A DNA stretch of 6,368 nucleotides from an uncultured Propionibacteriaceae bacterium (GTDB lineage: Bacteria > Actinomycetota > Actinomycetes > Propionibacteriales > Propionibacteriaceae), in the NCBI GenBank assembly GCA_936941515.1, contig CAKZJI010000492.1:1-6368 (forward strand). Reading direction: 5' to 3'. Below, piece by piece: positions 1-4,977 of this stretch; position 1 is the first letter of the stretch, and each line of letters begins with the position of its first letter. Position numbers and translations under genes: made by a program. The notes beneath the pieces are model-generated. The model ran no database searches. It saw only the letters and a program-made list of their open reading frames with translations, and was not told the DNA's origin.

Positions 1-1074
1 CATATCCCAGGTTTCTCGCGTCGCGTGCTTCTGACAGGTGGAGCGATGTCAGCCATGGCCGTGCTTGCGGCCTGCGCCGGCACACCTGGGTCGCAGGAGT
101 CCTCGCCGGCGGCCGACTCCAGCTCCTCCTCAGCAGCTCCCAACCCCTCCCAGAGCGTCCTGAAGAGCGACGTCGTGCCCACCGAGCTTGAGGAGTCCCT
201 GGGGTCCGGGCAGGCCGACGGGGTCTTTCCCCGCACCGTCAAGCACCACCAGGGGGAGACGACGATCAGCGCCGCCCCCGCCAAGGTGGTCATCATCTCC
301 ACCGGGCAGGCCGATGCCATGCTGACCCTCGGGATGTGCCCGACCGGCTCCACCACCGCCTCCGGAGCAGAGGGACCCGTGCCCCAGTACTTGAAGGACG
401 CCTATCCCGACCAGGCCTCGGCGATAGCGGCCATCACGACAGTGGGCTCCCGCACGGAGCCGGATATCGAGGCCATCGGCGCGATCGGCCCTGACCTGAT
501 TCTCACGAACATCGCGGGCAAGGATGACGCCGACACCCTCTACAAGAACCTCTCCGCAATCGCCCCGACCGTGGTGATGCGTGGCACCGGTCAGTTCTGG
601 AAGATCGACTTCCTGCTGCTCGGCGATGCGCTTGGGAAGAGGCAGGCTGCGCAGAGCGTGCTAGACGAGCTGACTGCTGAGGCAGGCAAGGCGGGCTCTG
701 GCCTCACCTCCGCAGGAACAGTCTCCCTGCTGCGCAAGAATGGCGAGAAGCTCCGCGTCTTCGGGCCACTGTCTTTCGCCGGCTCTGTCGTCGCCGACAT
801 GGGATTGCAGCGACCCGACACCCAGCAGTTCAAGGACGGCGTCTCGCATGAGCTCTCCTCCGAGACCTTGGACCAGGCTGATGGGGAATGGCTGTTCTAT
901 GCGGTGCAGGGTGGCAAGGACGAGGAGCTCACCGACCAGGCGCTGTGGGAATCGCTCAAGGCGGTGGGAGCTGGGCATGCCGTCAAGGTCGATGACGATC
1001 CGTTCTACCTGAACGCCGGACCGACCGCCGCGCGTTTCGTCCGTGACCAGATCGTCAAGGCTGTCTCAGCTTGA
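1..1074 (+). CDS. Iron-siderophore type ABC transporter substrate-binding lipoprotein (5' end outside window)
   Basis: Extracytoplasmic solute-binding protein of the FecB/FepB class (Peripla_BP_2 fold), expected to capture a ferric siderophore or similar chelate at the outer face of the membrane and pass it to an ABC permease. The frame is open to the left edge. The first GTG is at 25, but the codons before it read HIPGFSRR, giving SRRVLL followed by a short hydrophobic stretch and the lipobox LAAC (bases 64-75). This is a twin-arginine type lipoprotein signal, so the real start should lie upstream of base 1 and the GTG at 25 would cut off the arginines. After the Cys comes a Ser/Pro/Ala-rich linker. 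The binding domain opens at FPRTVKHHQG and has the family-typical VGSRTEPDIEAI and GPDLILTN segments. The last codons overlap the ATPase gene by 4 bases, so the two are co-expressed. The class is clear; the exact ligand cannot be told from sequence. Confidence 0.88.
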   Translation, partial: HIPGFSRRVLLTGGAMSAMAVLAACAGTPGSQESSPAADSSSSSAAPNPSQSVLKSDVVPTELEESLGSGQADGVFPRTVKHHQGETTISAAPAKVVIISTGQADAMLTLGMCPTGSTTASGAEGPVPQYLKDAYPDQASAIAAITTVGSRTEPDIEAIGAIGPDLILTNIAGKDDADTLYKNLSAIAPTVVMRGTGQFWKIDFLLLGDALGKRQAAQSVLDELTAEAGKAGSGLTSAGTVSLLRKNGEKLRVFGPLSFAGSVVADMGLQRPDTQQFKDGVSHELSSETLDQADGEWLFYAVQGGKDEELTDQALWESLKAVGAGHAVKVDDDPFYLNAGPTAARFVRDQIVKAVSA

Positions 1075-1892
1075 GCATCGACGACACCCGGCCCGCCGTG
1101 TTGGAGGGCCGGGACCTTCACCTCGGATACGCCGGTGGCGTCGATGTCGTGGCGGGCCTCGACGTCGTCATCGAGGCGGGATCGTTCAGCGTGATCGTCG
1201 GGCCCAATGCCTGTGGGAAGTCGACGCTGCTCAGGTCACTGAGCAAGGTGCTGCCGCCGCGTTCTGGAACTGTGCTGCTTGACGGCCGGGAGATCGCGGG
1301 GATGCGGCCCAAGGCCTTCGCCAGAGAGGTAGGCTTCCTGGCGCAGTCGTCGATCGCGCCGGAGGGTATCACCGTTCATGAGCTGGTGAGCCGAGGCCGG
1401 TATCCGTACCAGAGCGTGCTGCACCAGTGGTCGGACGAGGATGACCAGCAGGTCAGCATCGCCATGGATCGCACCAATGTCAGTGCTCTCGCCGGGCGCC
1501 GAGTCTCCGAGCTGTCCGGTGGGCAGCGGCAGCGGGTGTGGATCGCTATGGCCCTGGCGCAGCAGACACGGGTCCTGCTCCTCGACGAGCCGACCACCTA
1601 CCTTGATCTGGCGCATCAAGTCGAGGTCCTGGAGCTGTGTCGGGAGCTCAACCAGGTGCTTGGCACGACTGTGGTCGCGGTGCTGCATGATCTGAATCAA
1701 GCCTGCCGTTACGCCGACTGGATCATCGCCATGAGAGAGGGCCAGATCCTGACGCAGGGCGAGCCGATGAAGGTAATGACCGCCGAGACCGTGGAGCGTG
1801 TCTTCGGGCTTGAGGTCTCGGTGACTCCGGATCCGATCACGGGAACCCCGCTGGTTCTTCCGGCGGCGCCCAAGACCCACGTTGCCGGATGA
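1071..1892 (+). CDS. ABC transporter ATP-binding protein, FepC/FecE (iron-siderophore) class
   Basis: Cytoplasmic ATPase subunit that powers an iron-chelate importer. The start is a TTG overlapping the stop of the binding-protein gene (TTGA), with AAGG about ten bases upstream. Numbered from that TTG, the 273-residue protein has a complete set of motifs: Walker A GPNACGKST (44-52), Q-loop Gln92, signature LSGGQRQR (148-155), Walker B VLLLDE (168-173), D-loop YLD (177-179) and H-loop His206. The tail ERVFGLEVSVTPDPITGTPLVLP (242-264) resembles the end of FepC-type ATPases. Length is normal and nothing suggests loss of function. It is the last gene of its operon here: a hairpin follows the stop and the next gene is unrelated. 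No FecCD-type permease lies in the window, so that subunit must be upstream or elsewhere. Assignment to the siderophore/haem/B12 ATPase class is firm; the substrate is inferred from the neighbour. Confidence 0.93.
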   Translation: MSIDDTRPAVLEGRDLHLGYAGGVDVVAGLDVVIEAGSFSVIVGPNACGKSTLLRSLSKVLPPRSGTVLLDGREIAGMRPKAFAREVGFLAQSSIAPEGITVHELVSRGRYPYQSVLHQWSDEDDQQVSIAMDRTNVSALAGRRVSELSGGQRQRVWIAMALAQQTRVLLLDEPTTYLDLAHQVEVLELCRELNQVLGTTVVAVLHDLNQACRYADWIIAMREGQILTQGEPMKVMTAETVERVFGLEVSVTPDPITGTPLVLPAAPKTHVAG

Positions 1893-1899
1893 CCCGCCG

Positions 1900-1928
1900 C
1901 TCCGGGAAAGGGAGCTGCTTTGCCGGAG
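1900..1928 (+). terminator. Stem-loop after the ABC transporter genes, probable terminator
   Basis: Seven bases after the ATPase stop, CTCCGGGAAAG (1900-1910) pairs with CTTTGCCGGAG (1918-1928), giving an 11-pair stem with one G-G mismatch and a 7-base loop. There is no clean T-run, only GCTTGTT after the stem, which is common for GC-rich actinobacterial terminators. It could also protect the mRNA 3' end. Position and stem strength support it; termination itself is inferred. Confidence 0.5.
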
Positions 1929-1972
1929 GCTTGTTCATGATGCTGGAGTGTCGATGGGCAGCAGGGATGGCT

Positions 1973-1991
1973 CGTGCGCGATGCCGCGCGC
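1973..1991 (+). other. Short GC-rich hairpin in the intergenic region
   Basis: GCGCG (1976-1980) and CGCGC (1985-1989) form a stem around a 4-base loop, extendable by a T-G and a G-C pair. It lies between the terminator-like hairpin and the promoter region of the flavin genes. It may be a second terminator element or chance in GC-rich DNA. I see no functional evidence beyond position. Confidence 0.2.
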
Positions 1992-2020
1992 TGCGGGGCG
2001 CTCCATGGGTGGGAGTCTCG

Positions 2021-2026
2021 TATGAT
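2021..2026 (+). promoter_or_regulatory. Candidate -10 hexamer TATGAT for the flavin monooxygenase operon
   Basis: TATGAT differs from the consensus TATAAT at one position and stands out in GC-rich surroundings. No good -35 is seen 16-18 bases upstream. A start near 2033 would give a leader of about 80 bases, placing the palindrome at 2080-2096 in the transcribed leader. An alternative weak promoter is TGGAAT (2049-2054) with TTTACT (2074-2079), which would put the start inside the palindrome. Confidence 0.25.
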
Positions 2027-2053
2027 CGGGCAGGGGCTCCGGGGGCCGTGGAA

Positions 2054-2077
2054 TAAACCCCCACCCAGGATGGTTTA
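2054..2077. repeat. Inverted repeat TAAACC / GGTTTA
   Basis: TAAACC (2054-2059) and GGTTTA (2072-2077) are exact reverse complements separated by 12 bases. They sit immediately before the 17-base palindrome in the most A/T-rich part of the intergenic region. This may be a second protein-binding site or a spaced half-site pair, but six-base arms could arise by chance. Confidence 0.3.
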
Positions 2078-2079
2078 CT

Positions 2080-2096
2080 GTTCAACTAAGTTGGAC
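2080..2096. promoter_or_regulatory. Palindromic operator candidate upstream of the flavin monooxygenase/reductase pair
   Basis: GTTCAACTAAGTTGGAC reads almost identically on both strands. CAACT (2083-2087) and AGTTG (2089-2093) are perfect arms around one central A, the next pair outward mismatches, and GT/AC pair again outside. It ends 16 bases before the ATG at 2113 and just before the ribosome-binding site, where a bound repressor would block expression. Size and symmetry fit a dimeric winged-helix regulator such as the MarR type, which is known to control flavin monooxygenase/reductase genes in corynebacteria. The regulator is not in this window and its identity is inference. Confidence 0.5.
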
Positions 2097-2112
2097 TGAC
2101 TGAGGAATCAAC

Positions 2113-3276
2113 ATGCAGTTCGGAATCTTCACCGTCGGTGACGTCACCACCGACCCCACTACCGGGCGCACCCCGACGGAGCACGAGCGCATCAAGGCCA
2201 CCGTCGAGATCGCAAAGCTGGCCGACGAGGTCGGACTCGACGTCGTCGCAGTCGGACAGCACCACAACCCTCCCTTCGTGGCCAGCTCGCCCACCACCAC
2301 CCTGGCGTGGATCGGAGCGCAGACGAAGAACATCATCCTGTCCACCGCCACGACCCTCATCACCACCACCGACCCGGTGCGCATCGCCGAGGACAACGGC
2401 ACGCTGCAGCACCTGGTCGACGGCCGGATGGATCTGATGCTCGGCCGCGGCAACACCGGCCCGGTCTATCCCTGGTTCGGCAAGGACATCCGTGACGGTA
2501 TCGACCTGGCCATCGAGAACTATGCTTTGCTTCGGCGGCTCTGGGATGAAGACGTGGTGACCTGGGAAGGCCGGTTCCGCACCCCGCTGCACGCCTTCAC
2601 CGCCACCCCGAGGCCCCTCGACGGCGTCGCCCCGTTCGTCTGGCATGGCTCCATCCGCAGTCCCGAGATCGCTGAGCAGGCCGCCTACTACGGCGACGGA
2701 TTCTTCAGCAACCACATCTTCTGGGGTCCTGGGCACACCAAGCGCATGGTGGAGCTGTACCGGCGGCGGTTCGCCCACTACGGTCACGGCACGCCGGAGC
2801 AGGCCATCGTCGGGATCGGCGGCCAAGTGTTCATGCGCCGCAACTCGCAGGATGCTGTCAACGAGTTCCGGCCCTACTTCGACAATGCCCCCGTCTATGG
2901 CGGTGGTCCGTCGCTGGAGGACTTCATGGCCCAGACCCCGCTGACCGTCGGCACCCCGGAGCAGGTCATCGAACGCACGCTGGGATTCCGCGACTACATC
3001 GGCGACTACCAGCGCCAGCTGTTCCTCATGGACCACGCCGGTCTTCCGCTGAAGACCGTCCTGGAGCAGGTAGAGCTGCTGGGCACCGAGGTGGTGCCAG
3101 TGCTGCGGCGTGAATTCGAGGCGCTGCGTGCCCCGGGCGTCCCAGCGGCCCCCACGCATGCCGCCCGCCGCGCCGCCCAGGGCGCCAGCGAGCCCGACGA
3201 GGGTGCGACGGCGGTCGACCGGTGGACCGGTACCCGGGCCGAGGAGGACAACGCCGGGGCGGTGGGCCGGCTGTGA
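2113..3276 (+). CDS. LLM class flavin-dependent monooxygenase, CE1758 family
   Basis: Luciferase-like TIM-barrel enzyme that would use reduced FMN and oxygen to oxidise an unknown organic substrate in the cytoplasm. The start is ATG 2113 with GAGGA at 2102-2106. The N-terminus MQFGIFTVGDV is the first barrel strand. Other recognisable stretches are LADEVGLDVVAVGQHH (36-51), SSPTTTLAWIGAQTKNI (58-74), DPVRIAEDNGTLQHLVDGRMDLMLGRG (87-113, the family's cofactor-side region), WHGSIRSPEIAEQAAYYGDGFFSN (177-200) and TVGTPEQVIER (278-288). The pattern fits the CE1758 subfamily, whose members are encoded next to a dedicated FMN reductase, as here. The 387 residues include a tail of about 45 (from 340) rich in Ala, Gly, Pro and charged residues, which looks disordered and lies outside the barrel. 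The stop overlaps the reductase start by GTGA, so the two should be translationally coupled. The substrate cannot be predicted. Confidence 0.92.
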   Translation: MQFGIFTVGDVTTDPTTGRTPTEHERIKATVEIAKLADEVGLDVVAVGQHHNPPFVASSPTTTLAWIGAQTKNIILSTATTLITTTDPVRIAEDNGTLQHLVDGRMDLMLGRGNTGPVYPWFGKDIRDGIDLAIENYALLRRLWDEDVVTWEGRFRTPLHAFTATPRPLDGVAPFVWHGSIRSPEIAEQAAYYGDGFFSNHIFWGPGHTKRMVELYRRRFAHYGHGTPEQAIVGIGGQVFMRRNSQDAVNEFRPYFDNAPVYGGGPSLEDFMAQTPLTVGTPEQVIERTLGFRDYIGDYQRQLFLMDHAGLPLKTVLEQVELLGTEVVPVLRREFEALRAPGVPAAPTHAARRAAQGASEPDEGATAVDRWTGTRAEEDNAGAVGRL

Positions 3277-3869
3277 GCAAGGTCGTCATCGTTCACGCGG
3301 GACTGCGAGTCCCGTCGAGCACCAAACTGCTGGCCGACGAGTTTGCCGCGGCCCTGCCCGACCAGCAGGTGCAGATTGTCGCCCTGCGCGACCATGCCCA
3401 CGCCGTCGTCGACGCGATGCTCACCGGCGTGGTCTCTGATGGGCTCGGCGAAGCCATCGCGACCGTCACCGGGGCTGATGCCCTGGTGGCGGTCACGCCC
3501 ACCTTCTCCGCCTCCTACTCCGGGCTGTTCAAGAGCTTTCTCGATGTTCTGGAGCCGGGGGCTCTGAAGGGGATGCCGGTGCTGCTGGCCGCCACGGGTG
3601 GCACGATTCGGCATTCCCTGGTGATCGACTTCGCGATGCGTCCCCTGCTGTCCTACCTGGGCGCGCAGGTCGTGCGGACTGGTGTGTTCGCCGCGACGGA
3701 GGACTTCGGCGGCCCCGGGGTGCTGGCGCTCCAGCAGCGCATCAAGGATGCGTTGGGGGAGTTGCAGGGGTGCCTGACGGGAGTGGCTGAGAGGCCGCGG
3801 GTCGCCGATGGGTTCGAGGAGGTCACGCCCTTCGAGCAACTGCTGAACCGGGGCAGGCCACAGTCCTGA
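3273..3869 (+). CDS. NAD(P)H-dependent FMN reductase, CE1759 family, partner of the LLM monooxygenase
   Basis: Flavodoxin-fold reductase expected to reduce FMN with NAD(P)H and hand it to the upstream monooxygenase. I chose GTG 3273, which overlaps the preceding stop as GTGA and yields 198 residues starting MSKVVIVHAG, the first beta strand. The frame stays open back to a GTG at 3222, but those 17 residues are Gly/Arg-rich with no fold character. Visible features: the phosphate-loop region HAGLRVPSSTKLLAD (8-22), the ADALVAVTPTFSASYSGLFKSFLD segment (68-91) typical of FMN reductases, and MPVLLAATGGTIRHSLVIDFAMRPLLSYLGA (101-131), which strongly resembles the CE1759 partner reductases. The protein ends with a less conserved C-terminal helix region. 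Length is normal for the family. Pairing and overlap make this a two-component monooxygenase; flavin specificity is inferred from the family. Confidence 0.9.
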   Translation: MSKVVIVHAGLRVPSSTKLLADEFAAALPDQQVQIVALRDHAHAVVDAMLTGVVSDGLGEAIATVTGADALVAVTPTFSASYSGLFKSFLDVLEPGALKGMPVLLAATGGTIRHSLVIDFAMRPLLSYLGAQVVRTGVFAATEDFGGPGVLALQQRIKDALGELQGCLTGVAERPRVADGFEEVTPFEQLLNRGRPQS

Positions 3870-3905
3870 CCGCAGCGGTCGGCTCAACTCCAGAGCACTT
3901 CATGC

Positions 3906-3919
3906 AGCGCCCGGGCGCT
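3906..3919. terminator. GC-rich palindrome between converging genes, possible bidirectional terminator
   Basis: AGCGCCCGGGCGCT is a perfect 14-base palindrome in the 67-base spacer between the reductase stop (3869) and the SDR stop (3937). As a hairpin it would have five pairs and a CCGG loop. It is followed by TTCT on the + strand and by GCAT on the - strand, so there is no T-run. A wider pair, GTCGGCT (3878-3884) with AGCCGAC (3939-3945), encloses it. Location between convergent genes favours a shared terminator, but the stem is short. Confidence 0.35.
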
Positions 3920-3936
3920 TCTCAGCCGCAGCCGAA

Positions 3937-4977
3937 TCAGCCGACTGTGTGATCCAGGACCGTCTGGCGCAGCGCGGATATGCCCTGCAGCCAGACCTCC
4001 AGGACTCGATCCTCGAACTGGGGGAGCTGAAGTTTCGTGAGTCCTCCGGTGGCCTCCTGATGGGTGATGAAGTCCCTGGCCGCGTCGGTCAGGGACCACT
4101 CCCACTCGAAGTCGGGGAATTGATGCACGAACTTCTCGACGCTGAAGTACAGGTGGTGGCCCATCATGTCGGGCAGCAGGCTGTGGGCCACCTCGGGCCG
4201 GCCCAGCGACAGCAGGAAGTCCGTGGGCATGTGCACGATCTGCGCGGGCCGCCCCGCCGCCTCGGCGAAGGCCCCAATGTACTGGTCGTAGGTCACTGCC
4301 CGAGGATGGGCGCAGGTGTAGGCCTGCCCCGCAGCCTCCGGCTCCTCACAGATCCGGGCAATCATCCTCCCGGTGTTGTGAGCGGCCCCGGCGTCGATCA
4401 GTGTGGTGCCATCGCCGGGGGACAGGACAGGACGGCCCTGTCGGATCCGGGAGGCCAGCAGGCCGCCCTGGTTGATTCCCATCGCGGTCAGGGAGAAGGT
4501 CTTGCCCAGCGCATAGCCGGGACGGACGATCGTCAGCCGTGTCTTGCCCCGTCTGAACGCCTCCCCATAAAGCTGTTCGATGGCCAGCTTGTTCGTCGCA
4601 TAGTCACCGTAGGGCGGAGCCCATGGGTCATCCTCGCGCATCGGCAGCCGGCTGAGCGGATAGCCGTAGACGTCGGCGGTGCTGATGAACACGACCCGCT
4701 GGCACGGCTGGGCAGACACCGCATGGATCAGCGTCTGGGCCTGGGGAACCTCGAAGCAGCTGGCGTCCACGACCTGGTTGGGGCGGAACGCGGCCAGCGT
4801 CTGACTCAGCGTCTCCGGATGATCCCGATCCCCGTGGAACACCCGGATTTTCCCCTCTAAGCCAAGCAAACCACCGTGGCTGCGTTTCAGCACTGCCACC
4901 TCATGGCCGTGAAGCAGCAGATCGGTGATGGTGGAGAATGAGATGTTCCCGGGGCCACCCAGGAACAGGACCCTCAT
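3937..4977 (-). CDS. NAD(P)-binding atypical short-chain dehydrogenase / NAD-dependent epimerase-dehydratase family protein
   Basis: Rossmann-fold protein of the extended/atypical SDR group, probably acting on a sugar nucleotide, sugar or glycoside-derived metabolite. I chose the ATG at 4977 because it begins the first strand MRVLFLGGPGNIS and overlaps the hydrolase stop as ATGA. The open frame reaches 5016, but the extra 13 residues have no fold character. In the 346-residue protein: dinucleotide loop GGPGNIS (7-13), with Ser where classical SDRs have the third Gly, as in some atypical SDRs that carry GGTGxIS; strand end VVFISTADVYG (95-105); catalytic-type Tyr126 and Lys130 in YATNK; and the VRPGYALG (151-158) segment common in epimerases. 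The C-terminal third is the substrate-binding part and ends normally. Co-transcription with a GH1 gene suggests a role in glycoside use, but the reaction is unknown. Epimerase, dehydrogenase or a non-catalytic role are all possible. Confidence 0.82.
   Translation of the reverse strand: MRVLFLGGPGNISFSTITDLLLHGHEVAVLKRSHGGLLGLEGKIRVFHGDRDHPETLSQTLAAFRPNQVVDASCFEVPQAQTLIHAVSAQPCQRVVFISTADVYGYPLSRLPMREDDPWAPPYGDYATNKLAIEQLYGEAFRRGKTRLTIVRPGYALGKTFSLTAMGINQGGLLASRIRQGRPVLSPGDGTTLIDAGAAHNTGRMIARICEEPEAAGQAYTCAHPRAVTYDQYIGAFAEAAGRPAQIVHMPTDFLLSLGRPEVAHSLLPDMMGHHLYFSVEKFVHQFPDFEWEWSLTDAARDFITHQEATGGLTKLQLPQFEDRVLEVWLQGISALRQTVLDHTVG

Noticed and set aside
1202..1228. Walker A written GPNACGKST instead of GPNGSGKST
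   Set aside because: The Ala-Cys variant is frequent in FepC-type ATPases and keeps the essential GKST residues.
1236..1880. 214-codon - strand frame opposite the ATPase
   Set aside because: Shadow of a gene with a complete ABC ATPase motif set.
1954..2025. Possible 23-codon leader peptide with GGAG six bases before its ATG
   Set aside because: Composition gives no attenuator pattern (no run of one amino acid), its stop overlaps the candidate -10 box, and so short a frame is expected by chance.
2086..3159. 357-codon open frame on the - strand opposite the monooxygenase gene
   Set aside because: Its sequence has no recognisable fold, and it mirrors a well-supported gene. Long antisense frames are common in GC-rich DNA because stop codons are rare.
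3222..3272. Upstream GTG as start of the FMN reductase
   Set aside because: The added 17 residues are Gly/Arg-rich and precede the first beta strand; GTG 3273 gives the normal family N-terminus and the standard overlap.
3006..3887. 293-codon - strand frame opposite the FMN reductase
   Set aside because: Lies across two overlapping genes of the other strand and has no protein-like features; shadow.
3923..3945. Three AGCCG copies at the end of the convergent spacer
   Set aside because: Five-base repeats in GC-rich DNA, partly inside the SDR 3' end; no regular spacing and no evidence of function.
3949..4860. 303-codon open frame on the + strand opposite the SDR gene
   Set aside because: Antisense shadow of a clear Rossmann-fold gene; composition is dominated by Gly, Arg, Gln and His with no domain.
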